Shown here: piece after piece, positions 1 through 7,622 of the stretch | How positions within the stretch are numbered: the stretch's first letter is position 1 | Layout: each line of letters opens with the position of its first letter | From: JANLSE01 sp038214135 | GTDB taxonomy: Bacteria > Chloroflexota > Chloroflexia > Chloroflexales > Roseiflexaceae | Length of the DNA: 25,933 nucleotides | Direction: 5' to 3' | NCBI GenBank assembly: GCA_038214135.1 | Contig: JBBQSD010000087.1 | Location: 1 to 25,933 of the forward strand | The notes under the pieces: model-generated | What the model was told of the DNA's origin: nothing | The model's input: the letters and a program-made list of their open reading frames with translations, nothing else | The model's database searches: none | Position numbers and translations under genes: made by a program

Positions 1-1422
1 GGCCGCGCTCGCATGGATGCCACTCGGCAGAATAGCATTGGGTGAGGCAGGCAGCAGTGGCGCGCCACGCGCTGTACTCGGGCGGGAAGCTGGTTGTTCG
101 TCCCGTTCGCGCCCGGTTGGCGCATCCAGCCGCAACCAGTATGGCCCGATCTGCACCAGCGTGCCCCACGGCCACTCGACCACCGTTTGCGCCTCCAGAC
201 GCGTGCCATGCAGCGCGGTGCCGCTGCGCGAACCCAGATCCATGACCTGCACACGGGTGCCATCCCAGCTGACATGCAGATGGTGGCGCGAGACACTGGG
301 AGCATCAAGTTGCAGATCATTGGCGCTCAGCCGCCCAATACTGATACCGCCGGGCCGTACCGCAACGACTTGCAGCAGTGTGCCGTTTTCATTCAACACC
401 TGCATACGCGGCAGCATCGTCTCACCCAACAGGGTACGATTCTCGGGCGCTGAGCCCCTGCTCGTGCCGCCAACAACCGTGCCAAATGACGTTGCCGTTC
501 CGGTTCCGAACAAGGCTACGCTGGCCGCTGCCAGTTCGGGTGCCACCAGGCCGCTGACATCACGCAGCGCCGCTACCAGATCGGCCGCATTGGCAAAGCG
601 CTCATCTGGCAGTTTCGCCAGACAGCGCAGCACCAAGCCTTCCAGCGCCGCCGGGGTGTCCGGGCGGATGGAGCGCAGCGGCGGCGGTGGAACAAAGGTA
701 TGCTTGAACACCGCCTCGGTAATGGTCTTGATTTCAAACGGCAACTGGCCAATCACCAGTTCGTAGAGAATAATCCCCAGCGCATAGATATCGGCGCGCC
801 CATCGAGATCCCTGCCCGATGCTTGTTCGGGGGCCATATAGGCCAGCGTGCCCATGGCCATGCCCGCTTGAGTGGCGACACTGCCACCGGGATCGGCCAC
901 CCGCGCCAGCCCAAAATCGCTCACCTTGAGCGTGAGGCTGCCTGCCGGCGTCCGCTGTAATAACAGGTTCTCAGGCTTGATATCACGATGCACCATGCCC
1001 AATGCATGGGCATAGGCCAACGCATCCGCCGCCTGGCGGATCAGAGCCAGGCCACGGCCCAACGACCACTGCGGGTCTTTGGCGGTGCCCTGGCTGAGCA
1101 GTTCGCGGAAGGTGCCCCCGGTGATCAGTTCCATCACCAGATAGGCATAGCCGCCCACCTCATCGGAATCGAACACCTGCACAATATGCGGGTGATTCAG
1201 CGCTGCGGTTGCCCGCGCCTCCCGCCGGAAGCGCGCCTGGAAGGAGGGATCCTGGGCCATGTGGCGGTGCATCAGCTTGAGCGCGACATGCCGATCCAAC
1301 AGGATGTGCCGCGCCCGAAACACCTGGCCCATGCCACCGGTGCCCAGCACCGCTTCGATCTGATAATTGCCTATCGTCCCGCCCAGGAGCGATGGCAGCG
1401 GTTGTGCATTAGAATCGCTCAT
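1..1422 (-). CDS. Ser/Thr protein kinase with FHA domain (3' end outside window)
   Basis: This is a Hanks-type eukaryotic-like kinase that phosphorylates Ser/Thr on partner proteins and probably reads phosphothreonine through its own FHA domain. The frame is open from the ATG at 1422 to the window edge, giving 474 codons. The kinase domain spans about residues 20-288: glycine loop GTGGMG (27-32), VALK with Lys49, HRDIKPEN (145-152, catalytic Asp147), DFG (169-171) and APE (197-199). A linker leads to an FHA domain at about 340-432, with GRLSANDLQL, SRHH and GSRSGT. No membrane segment is visible in this part; a C-terminal one could lie beyond the edge. It is divergent from the propeller gene at 1706. 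The Shine-Dalgarno is weak. Kinase-FHA fusions are common in Chloroflexota and Actinomycetota. The substrate is unknown. Confidence 0.93.
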   Translation of the reverse strand, partial: MSDSNAQPLPSLLGGTIGNYQIEAVLGTGGMGQVFRARHILLDRHVALKLMHRHMAQDPSFQARFRREARATAALNHPHIVQVFDSDEVGGYAYLVMELITGGTFRELLSQGTAKDPQWSLGRGLALIRQAADALAYAHALGMVHRDIKPENLLLQRTPAGSLTLKVSDFGLARVADPGGSVATQAGMAMGTLAYMAPEQASGRDLDGRADIYALGIILYELVIGQLPFEIKTITEAVFKHTFVPPPPLRSIRPDTPAALEGLVLRCLAKLPDERFANAADLVAALRDVSGLVAPELAAASVALFGTGTATSFGTVVGGTSRGSAPENRTLLGETMLPRMQVLNENGTLLQVVAVRPGGISIGRLSANDLQLDAPSVSRHHLHVSWDGTRVQVMDLGSRSGTALHGTRLEAQTVVEWPWGTLVQIGPYWLRLDAPTGRERDEQPASRPSTARGAPLLPASPNAILPSGIHASAA

Positions 1423-1468
1423 GATGGCCCAATCTGGCGTGACGAGATACCTAAACGGGATAGTAGCT

Positions 1469-1497
1469 ATTATAGCATAGCCACCAAGGGCTGCCTA
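1469..1497 (-). promoter_or_regulatory. Predicted sigma70-type promoter of the kinase gene
   Basis: On the minus strand a perfect TATAAT (1469-1474) lies 17 bp downstream of TAGGCA (1492-1497), a 4/6 match to TTGACA. The expected transcription start is near 1461, leaving a leader of about 40 nt before the kinase ATG at 1422. This is a consensus match only. Confidence 0.5.
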
Positions 1498-1584
1498 GTC
1501 TGTTGGGATGCTGATACTACACTCGTCAATCGCAGTCATCCAATCGCTGCTGGCCGAACAACCGATGTTCCGAAATTTATCGAC

Positions 1585-1590
1585 TATAAT
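1585..1590 (+). promoter_or_regulatory. Possible -10 element upstream of the propeller gene
   Basis: A perfect TATAAT sits about 115 bp before the ATG at 1706 in the 283-bp divergent gap between the kinase and the propeller gene. No convincing -35 hexamer is found at 16-18 bp. A purine-rich AAAGGAAG (about 1656-1663) is too far from any start codon to serve as its ribosome site. I see nothing else recognisable in this gap. Confidence 0.3.
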
Positions 1591-1705
1591 AATGGGGTTG
1601 GGCGCTCGGATGCTGTACTAGATAACCAACCAACAGTTTCATAGCCTATAACTAGAAAGGAAGCTCCCTAGTCGGCTCGTTTCGTTCCGGCTACGCTATT
1701 TGATT

Positions 1706-4700
1706 ATGAACACACAAGATAATAACCCACTCCAGAAGCTCGAATGGCGCTGCATCGGCCCCTTCCGAGGAGGGCGAGTCGTCGCCGTGGCTGGGAATCC
1801 GCATGATCAGGCGGTATTCTATTTTGGCTCCACCGGCGGTGGCATCTGGAAAACCACCGACGCCGGGCAGTATTGGGTGAACATCTCGGACGGCTTTTTT
1901 AAGCGCGCCTCGGTGGGCGGGATCGCCGTGGCCGCCGCAGATCCCAATGTGATCTATGTTGGCATGGGCGAGGGCACTATCCGCGGCAATGTCTCCCACG
2001 GCGATGGTGTGTATGGCTCGACGGACGCTGGCCGTACATGGAAGCACCTTGGCCTTGCGGCCACCCGTACCATCAGCAAGGTGCGCATCCACCCCACCGA
2101 CCCGAACGTGGTGCTGGTAGCGGCCCTTGGCCACGTCCACGGCCCCAACCCCGAGCGCGGCGTCTACCGCTCATCGGATGGCGGTTCCTCCTGGGAACAT
2201 GTGCTGTTCCGCTCCGACGATGCCGGTGCCAGCGATCTATGTATCGACCCGACCAACCCACGGATTGTGTACGCTGGCTTCTGGCAGACCCGCCGTGGCC
2301 CGTATGAACTGGTGAGCGGCGGCCCTGGCAGCGGCCTGTTCCGCTCGAACGATGCTGGACTCACCTGGACTGAGCTGACCGATAAGCCGGGCATGCCCAA
2401 GGGTGTGAAGGGCAAGGTTACAGTGGCAGCATCAGGCGCACGCCCAGGCCGCGTGTGGGTTATGGTCGAAGCCGAGAAGGGTGGCGTCTTCCGCTCAGAC
2501 GACTGGGGCGAGACATGGGAGTTGCTGTGCGAGGATCGTAACCTGCGCCAGCGTGCCTGGTATTATAGCCACATCTATGCCGATCCACGCGACCCCGACA
2601 CGGTTTGGGTGCTGAATGTGGAGACATGGCGCTCGGTGGATGGCGGCAAGACCTTCGGGCGCGTACAGGTACCACACGGCGACAACCACGATCTGTGGAT
2701 CGATCCGGCCAACCCGCAGCGCATGATTATTGGCAATGACGGCGGCGCCACCGTCAGCCTGAACGGCGGCGTCTCCTGGTCCAGCTTCTATAACCAGCCC
2801 ACCTCCGAGTTCTACCATGTCACGGTGGACAACCGCAGGCCCTATCGGGTGTATGGCGCGCAGCAGGATAATTCGACCTTCAGTGTGCCAAGCCGTAATG
2901 GCCGCGACGCGCTCACCGCAGTCGAATGGTACGAGGTTGGCGGCGGCGAGAGCGGCTACATCGCCGTGGATCCACGCGACCCACATATAATCTATGCCGG
3001 CAGCTACCAGGGCTACCTAACGCGCTATGATCATGCTCGCGGCCAATTGCGCCAGATCAGTGTGTGGCCCGAGGAGTATAGCGGTTGGTCGGCTGGGCAG
3101 CAGAAATACCGCTTCAACTGGACCGCCCCGCTGCTGATCTCCCCGCACGACCCGAACACGCTCTACATCGGTGCGAACTATATCTTCCGCTCACGCGATG
3201 AGGGCCAGACTTGGGAGGCCGTGAGTACGGATCTGACGCGCAACGACCACGCCACGCTTGGCCCTTCCGGCGGGCCGATCACCAAGGATAACACCGGTGC
3301 CGAGAACTATGGCTGCGTCTTCGCCCTGGCCGAGTCGCCGCTCCAGGCTGGCTTGCTATGGGCCGGCAGTGATGATGGGTTAGTTCATCTGAGCCGCGAT
3401 GGCGGTGCGACCTGGGAGAATATCACTCCGCCCGATCTGCCGGAATGGGCGCTGATCAGCATTATCGAGCCATCGCTGCATGACCCGGCGGTGGCCTACC
3501 TGGCCGCCACACGCTACAAGCACGATGACTTTGCACCCTACCTGTATGCCACAGCCGACTATGGCAAGAGCTGGCGAAAGATCGTTACCGGCATCGCCGA
3601 GGACGACTTCACCCGCGTGGTGCGTGAGGATCCAGCACGGCGCGGCACGCTCTACTGCGGCACTGAGACAGGCGTGTATACCTCGTTCGATGATGGCGCG
3701 AACTGGCGGCGGCTGGGTGGCAATCTGCCGGTGGTGCCGATCCACGACATGGTGGTAGCTCAGGGCGATCTGGTGCTTGCCACGCACGGACGCTCATTCT
3801 GGGTGCTGGACGATCTCTCACTCGTGCGGCAACTGGGCGATCTGGCAACCCAGCCTGAGTTAGCGCTGCTAACCCCATGCGATGCGCTACGAATCGGGAA
3901 GCTGTTCGACTTCGGTGCCACACCGCAGACTGGCCGCAACTACACCTTCGCTGCCGGCCTGATCCCCGCCTTCGACCAGATCAAGACCCCAGACGGACAG
4001 ATCAAGCGTACATGGCTGGACGCCGGCACCAACCCGCCGGATGGTGTGGTGGTGAGTTATGTGCTGCCGGAGGCGGCTGAGGGCGACCTGGCGCTGACCT
4101 TCCGTGATGCTTCTGGTGCCGAGCTACGCACATTCAAGAGTAAGAAGAAGGATGAAGGGCCGGAGACAGTTGCGGACAAGAAGGACGAGGACGATGAGCC
4201 CAAGGCACCAGCGAAGGCCGGGCTCAACCGCTTCGTATGGGATATGCGCGGCACGCCAGCGCAAAAAATCGCCAGCGGCGATGGCCACAAGGATGTGGAT
4301 CGGGCGGCACCACGCGTACCACCAGGGCGCTATCGCGCCGAACTCACGGTAGGCGGGCGAACATTGGGTGCCGAGTTCGGTGTGCTACCAGATCCGCGGG
4401 CGACCACGACCCAGGCCGAGTATGAGGCGCAGTATGCACTTCTGCGGCGGCTGCACGGCCTGCTCGACCATTCGCACGGTGCGGTGAACCAAGTACGTGC
4501 GGTGCGCGAACAGGTGGACGCCTGGATCAAGCGCACCGAGAAGCACGTCGCAGGCGCACAGATCGCCGAGGCTGGCAAGAGACTCATCGCACGGCTGGCT
4601 GCCGCCGAGGAGCATCTGATTCAGGTCAAGGCCAAGGGCAGCCAGGACACGCTGAACTTCCCGACCATGCTGAACGCCAAGTTGAGCTTCCTAGCGGCGC

Positions 4701-4888
4701 TTGCCGGTGCCTCGGAGAGTGGCCCGACACGTGCGCAGGAGCAGTTATGCGCGGATCTTGCCACCCGCGTGGAGGAACAGGTTCGTGCGGTGGATACCGC
4801 GTTGGCCGAGGATCTGCCGGCCTTTAACGCACTCGTGCGCAACACCGATGTGCCAGCAGTCGTCGTGCCTGAGGGGGAGGGCGCGTAG
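1706..4888 (+). CDS. VPS10/sortilin-like, BNR (Asp-box) beta-propeller protein
   Basis: This is a 1060-residue protein of the family usually annotated as glycosyl hydrolase/sialidase-like or VPS10 domain-containing. About eleven Asp-boxes (S-x-D-x-G-x-T-W type) can be read, for example TTDAGQYW, SSDGGSSW, SDDWGETW, SRDEGQTW and SRDGGATW. They spread over the first 700 residues, consistent with two beta-propellers. A C-terminal region has the family motif GLNRFVWDMRG followed by PPGRY and a helical tail. A Lys/Glu/Asp-rich linker lies at about 810-840. The ATG at 1706 is preferred over an in-frame TTG at 1700. There is no signal peptide, unlike many secreted homologues, so the protein is probably cytoplasmic. 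Sialidase catalytic residues are not evident and enzyme activity should not be assumed; the propeller may bind protein or peptide. The call is firm for fold, weak for function. Confidence 0.85.
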   Translation: MNTQDNNPLQKLEWRCIGPFRGGRVVAVAGNPHDQAVFYFGSTGGGIWKTTDAGQYWVNISDGFFKRASVGGIAVAAADPNVIYVGMGEGTIRGNVSHGDGVYGSTDAGRTWKHLGLAATRTISKVRIHPTDPNVVLVAALGHVHGPNPERGVYRSSDGGSSWEHVLFRSDDAGASDLCIDPTNPRIVYAGFWQTRRGPYELVSGGPGSGLFRSNDAGLTWTELTDKPGMPKGVKGKVTVAASGARPGRVWVMVEAEKGGVFRSDDWGETWELLCEDRNLRQRAWYYSHIYADPRDPDTVWVLNVETWRSVDGGKTFGRVQVPHGDNHDLWIDPANPQRMIIGNDGGATVSLNGGVSWSSFYNQPTSEFYHVTVDNRRPYRVYGAQQDNSTFSVPSRNGRDALTAVEWYEVGGGESGYIAVDPRDPHIIYAGSYQGYLTRYDHARGQLRQISVWPEEYSGWSAGQQKYRFNWTAPLLISPHDPNTLYIGANYIFRSRDEGQTWEAVSTDLTRNDHATLGPSGGPITKDNTGAENYGCVFALAESPLQAGLLWAGSDDGLVHLSRDGGATWENITPPDLPEWALISIIEPSLHDPAVAYLAATRYKHDDFAPYLYATADYGKSWRKIVTGIAEDDFTRVVREDPARRGTLYCGTETGVYTSFDDGANWRRLGGNLPVVPIHDMVVAQGDLVLATHGRSFWVLDDLSLVRQLGDLATQPELALLTPCDALRIGKLFDFGATPQTGRNYTFAAGLIPAFDQIKTPDGQIKRTWLDAGTNPPDGVVVSYVLPEAAEGDLALTFRDASGAELRTFKSKKKDEGPETVADKKDEDDEPKAPAKAGLNRFVWDMRGTPAQKIASGDGHKDVDRAAPRVPPGRYRAELTVGGRTLGAEFGVLPDPRATTTQAEYEAQYALLRRLHGLLDHSHGAVNQVRAVREQVDAWIKRTEKHVAGAQIAEAGKRLIARLAAAEEHLIQVKAKGSQDTLNFPTMLNAKLSFLAALAGASESGPTRAQEQLCADLATRVEEQVRAVDTALAEDLPAFNALVRNTDVPAVVVPEGEGA

Positions 4889-4960
4889 ACGCATGCGTTC
4901 CCCAGGCCCAATACCTTTCAGATAACGAATCGTGCATGTCAACGGTGCGCTTGCCCCGCA

Positions 4961-5000
4961 TCCCCCTCGCCCCCTTCTCCCACGTTGGGAAGAAGGGAGA
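4961..5000. repeat. GC-rich palindromic intergenic element, copy 1
   Basis: A run of CCCCCTCGCCCCC and CTTCTCCC, then ACGTT, then GGGAAGAAGGG forms a hairpin (stem CTTCTCCC/GGGAAGAAG with a mismatch). Similar C-rich arm / CG-rich loop / G-rich arm elements occur at 11161-11222, 17543-17640 and 19884-19909. This copy lies between the propeller stop codon and the serine hydrolase remnant, and is read through by the remnant's frame. It may act as a bidirectional terminator or be a REP-like element. Confidence 0.6.
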
Positions 5001-5033
5001 ATACCGCATTCCAATGCCGCGCAGAGCCCCAGT

Positions 5034-5174
5034 GTAGGCATCGATTTTTTCTTGATCAACTGTTTCAAGCGGAATGCGATCGGCAGCCGCGGAAGTCGCC
5101 GGAACCGCACGACACAGCAGGCTGATCAGGATCAGCGTGGTTGCAAGAAAACTGACGAGTTTCGGATGGGACAT
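5034..5174 (-). pseudogene. 5' stump of a secreted serine hydrolase (beta-lactamase-like) gene
   Basis: A good start is present: ATG at 5174 preceded by GAGGT six bases upstream. It encodes a signal peptide (residues 1-30, hydrophobic core VSFLATTLILISLL, then ATSAAA). Next comes ADRIPLETVDQEKIDAY, resembling the start of the mature region in serine hydrolases of the class C beta-lactamase/PBP4* family. That family normally continues with a helix and an IPG motif, but here homology stops at about residue 47 (5034). The frame then runs through the palindromic element and antisense to the propeller gene, ending at 4824 with no recognisable domain. The SxxK and YxN motifs are absent. It is probably a deletion remnant. 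The family assignment rests on about 20 residues and is tentative. Confidence 0.5.
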
Positions 5175-5307
5175 GTGTACCTCACGCAGCACATTATGCT
5201 CACACGTAGGCAAAGGAGTTCCTGCCACTGCGCCTGGTTCGCATCGCGATCTGCGCCCAGTTCAGCGATTCCCATGTCGTGCGCTGCAGTTAGAGCGATT
5301 TCCTACC

Positions 5308-6348
5308 TTACGGTTGGCGAATCTGCTCGACCATCTGCACGATGGCCGCAACAGCGGCCGCTGGCTGGTCAAATTGAATGTTGTGGCCGCTCTTGTCGGC
5401 GAACAGCTGACGGCTATCGGACGACAACTGGAGCAACGTGGACTGCTCGAGTTGCCACTTTTCATCCTCGCCCGCGCCACCCTCTCGCAGCCCGCGCGAG
5501 AGGGCGATGAGGGGCACGTTGCCCAGGGTCGTGACTCGGCGCGCCTGCGCGAAACCCTCCTGCAGGCCCCGCCCCTCGTCGATCACCGCCTGAAGCGAGC
5601 GGACAGTCACTGAGTGCGCCGTATAGTCGTTCGCATCGTCTGGGGATAGGCCCGCCACGGGACCGGTCACTAAGCGGACCAGGCCAACCCGTGCCGGGAG
5701 CGTGAGCAGATTCGTGAGGAACCTGTTGGTTATTGACACCGCGCCCGAGTCCAGAGGCGTGGCAGTCGTGGCGGGCGCGGGTGTGCCGACCTCTCCCGGG
5801 TTCATCGATTCGATCAGCACCACGCCCGCGACGTCTGCCGCATAGTCGTGCGCGAACACCCGCACCGGCGCGCCGCCGAGTGAGTGCCCGACTAGCACAT
5901 ACGGGCCGGGAATATCTGCGCGCTGGAGCAGGGTGTGCAGTTCTTGCGCGAAGTGCTGGGCTGTCCGTGGCAGCGGGCCAGCCTCGCTATAGCCCATGCC
6001 AGCACGATCATAGGTACAGACCCGCGTGGTCTTGGCGGCTTCCGGTTGCACGCGGCTCCATCCTCTGGACCAATCGCCCCATCCAGCCTCGATTACCACC
6101 GTGGGGCTACCCGTCCCTACGCAGTTGATATGCAAACGATAGCCGCCCACGTCAACAAGTTGACCAGGAGCGGGATACGCCCGCACGTCAGCGGCTTCTG
6201 CTGCCGATTCGTAGATCGCCCCAACCAGTCCGAGGACAACGATAAGTCCGAACAGCACGGCCAGCGTGCGTCCGATGCCGCGCAGCACTTGCCGGCCCCT
6301 GCGCCAAGCGCGGGATGGTGAGTTCAGAGCATTCGTGATAGTCGCCAT
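5308..6348 (-). CDS. Membrane-anchored alpha/beta hydrolase
   Basis: This 346-residue alpha/beta-hydrolase-fold protein probably hydrolyses an ester or amide; the substrate is unknown. One N-terminal membrane helix (about 28-46, after Arg-rich residues 13-27) suggests a signal anchor that places the catalytic domain outside the membrane. The core begins with GGYRLHINCVGTGSPTVV. The oxyanion region is EAGWGDWS (87-94) and YDRAGMGYSE (113-122) follows. The nucleophile elbow is GHSLGG with Ser156, and the catalytic His is likely His322 in KSGHNIQFDQP. The acid residue is not obvious; Glu180 after strand 6 is a candidate. The ATG at 6348 has a strong GGAGGAG site, so the upstream TTG was rejected. 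It is last in the minus-strand series except for the serine hydrolase stump. Confidence 0.88.
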   Translation of the reverse strand: MATITNALNSPSRAWRRGRQVLRGIGRTLAVLFGLIVVLGLVGAIYESAAEAADVRAYPAPGQLVDVGGYRLHINCVGTGSPTVVIEAGWGDWSRGWSRVQPEAAKTTRVCTYDRAGMGYSEAGPLPRTAQHFAQELHTLLQRADIPGPYVLVGHSLGGAPVRVFAHDYAADVAGVVLIESMNPGEVGTPAPATTATPLDSGAVSITNRFLTNLLTLPARVGLVRLVTGPVAGLSPDDANDYTAHSVTVRSLQAVIDEGRGLQEGFAQARRVTTLGNVPLIALSRGLREGGAGEDEKWQLEQSTLLQLSSDSRQLFADKSGHNIQFDQPAAAVAAIVQMVEQIRQP

Positions 6349-6400
6349 CGTGATCTCCTCCAATAAGTCATGGTCACATGCTGTTCTATCGATAGTGAGC

Positions 6401-6412
6401 CCGCGTACGCGG
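6401..6412. repeat. Perfect 12-bp palindrome between GNAT and hydrolase genes
   Basis: CCGCGTACGCGG is self-complementary and lies in the 94-bp gap between the GNAT stop (6443) and the hydrolase start (6348). A second short palindrome, TATCGATA, is at 6387-6394. It could be a dimeric regulator site for the hydrolase. No partner site was seen elsewhere in the window. Confidence 0.3.
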
Positions 6413-6442
6413 TCGTGCCTGGGTCACCTGCTTGCCGATCTG

Positions 6443-7141
6443 TCACGCTGCGCGTGTTTTGGCTGGTTTGCGTTTGATCGCGCAGGTACAGCGTTGCGTC
6501 GTCGGTCGGAGCGGTGGCCAGCAGGAATCGGCGTCAACGATCGTCATATGCTTGTCGGTCGCGCCACCGCAGCTCCAACACGGTGCCAGCACACTCTCGA
6601 TCAGTGGAATACCAAGCAGGGCCGCGCCCGCCTGTGCGCGTTCACGCACCTCAAACGGCGCTAAGCCGATCCCGCCATCGCTGCGAAAGGAGAGCTGGCC
6701 GATGGGCAGCAGACCAGCTTTGGTCATCCCGGCCCCCGACGGGCTGTTTTCCGGTGCATGAATGATCCAGACCCGTTCGACGGTCGGCAGTTGTTGGGCC
6801 AGGATCGTCTGCAACAGCCGTGGATAGAGGCCATAGCCTTGCCATTCCGCGAGCGTGGCAAAGTCCCATAAATAGCGCTCCGTCTCCGGCAACGCAACGT
6901 GGAGGCCCAGTTCGCCGATTGAGGCCTCCTGGGTCGCCATCCAGCCATAGCCGACCGGTTCTTGCTCGACATAGGCGAGATACGGCTGGTGCCCCGCCTG
7001 CATCCGCTGGTCAACCTCATCCGGAGTGAGCCGCGTGATCTGGGCAAGCAGGTGCGTGTCACATGCCGCTTCGACACGAAAGCCTGGAAGTGGAGCCAAG
7101 GGCGGCAGGGAATCGCCGCGCCACCAGGTTGCAAGTGCCAT
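6443..7141 (-). CDS. GNAT-family N-acetyltransferase with Cys-rich C-terminal tail
   Basis: This 232-residue protein belongs to the GCN5-related acetyltransferase superfamily, which transfers an acetyl group from acetyl-CoA to an amine. The acetyl-CoA loop is EWQGYGLYPRLL (about 99-110), after the beta strands around GYGWMAT and GELGLHVAL. The typical late motif ENSPSGAGMTKAGL (131-144) is also visible. Beyond the domain, a tail carries Cys188, Cys191 (CWSCGG), Cys207, Cys218 and Cys220, then a basic end; this may bind a metal. The ATG at 7141 has AAGGAGG five bases upstream; a GTG 18 bases further up was rejected. It lies 48 bp downstream of the small-protein gene on the same strand. The acetyl acceptor is unknown. 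Confidence 0.8.
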   Translation of the reverse strand: MALATWWRGDSLPPLAPLPGFRVEAACDTHLLAQITRLTPDEVDQRMQAGHQPYLAYVEQEPVGYGWMATQEASIGELGLHVALPETERYLWDFATLAEWQGYGLYPRLLQTILAQQLPTVERVWIIHAPENSPSGAGMTKAGLLPIGQLSFRSDGGIGLAPFEVRERAQAGAALLGIPLIESVLAPCWSCGGATDKHMTIVDADSCWPPLRPTTQRCTCAIKRKPAKTRAA

Positions 7142-7189
7142 AACGCCTCCTTTGGTCACGTACCGAATGTATTTCAGCTCAACGAGTGA

Positions 7190-7423
7190 TTACGCGAGCG
7201 GCTCGTCCGCTTGGTCTGGCGGAGCGGAGCATCTAACAGCGATCAGGGTCAGCCCCAGGTCACGCGCCTTATCGATCAGGCCGTAGAGCGCGCTCTGATC
7301 GCGAACCACTCCCGCCAGCGTGCTGGTGCCGTCAGGGTTATGCGTGATCGTCAGGCCGTCGAACCAGGTCGACCAGTTGTCATCGAGATGCTCGTTGACC
7401 GTGATGGAATAGTGTCGTGCCAT
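7190..7423 (-). CDS. Small conserved protein of unknown function, copy A
   Basis: This is a 77-residue protein with no signal peptide or membrane helix. It has the pattern W-x-T-W-F-x-G-L, then G-x3-L-x-G-x-V, then DQ-x-ALYGL-x2-K-x-RDLG-x2-LI-x-V. About 27 of 52 aligned residues match the small protein encoded at 18539, so the two are paralogues. The family is one I know only as hypothetical in Chloroflexota and Actinomycetota. The alternation suggests two beta strands followed by a helix and a strand. The ATG at 7423 has a modest GGAA site. A 75-bp conserved upstream sequence lies 39 bp before the start. It sits between the diheme peroxidase and GNAT genes. No function is assigned. Confidence 0.82.
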   Translation of the reverse strand: MARHYSITVNEHLDDNWSTWFDGLTITHNPDGTSTLAGVVRDQSALYGLIDKARDLGLTLIAVRCSAPPDQADEPLA

Positions 7424-7462
7424 GGTTATTTCCGCTTCGTTCCCGTGTATCGCTGCACTTCT

Positions 7463-7537
7463 GCAATCACCAATAGGCACAGCATAGCCCAGGCCTGGGT
7501 GGAGCCGCACGCAACCAAAGGTGGGTTGATGGGTGGA
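7463..7537 (-). repeat. 75-bp conserved upstream sequence, copy 1
   Basis: It is identical at 66 of 75 positions, without gaps, to 11028-11102. Both copies lie in the same orientation upstream of minus-strand genes: this one 39 bp before the small-protein ATG, the other 78 bp before the DJ-1-like gene. Conserved blocks on the minus strand include CCACCCA, TAACCCACCTTT (variable at two positions), GCGGCTCCACCCA and GTGCCTATTGGTGATTGC. A -10-like TATGCT falls inside. It is probably a regulatory or promoter segment rather than coding, because the other copy has an in-frame TAG. Confidence 0.65.
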
Positions 7538-7622
7538 TTCTCCGCTGGAGCATCGACGTGAGCAGTGGCTCTGCACATGGCAATTGACGAACGCCATGCG
7601 GAGTACGGCTCCACCGTTCCGC

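Noticed and set aside
17..1644. Several plus-strand open frames antisense to the kinase
   Set aside because: The minus-strand kinase has all catalytic motifs in one frame to the window edge.
1423..1705. A small RNA or riboswitch in the kinase-propeller gap
   Set aside because: No conserved structure or terminator recognised; only promoter-like hexamers are visible.
2495..2986. A 163-codon minus-strand frame inside the propeller gene
   Set aside because: It is a shadow of the propeller frame; no independent motif or start signal.
4824..5033. The downstream part of the serine hydrolase stump as a real C-terminus
   Set aside because: It reads through a palindrome and antisense to the end of the propeller gene, with no recognisable domain.
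7424..7597. N-terminal extension of small protein copy A through the 75-bp repeat
   Set aside because: Copy B aligns only from the ATG-proximal core, and the second copy of the repeat contains a stop in the same register.
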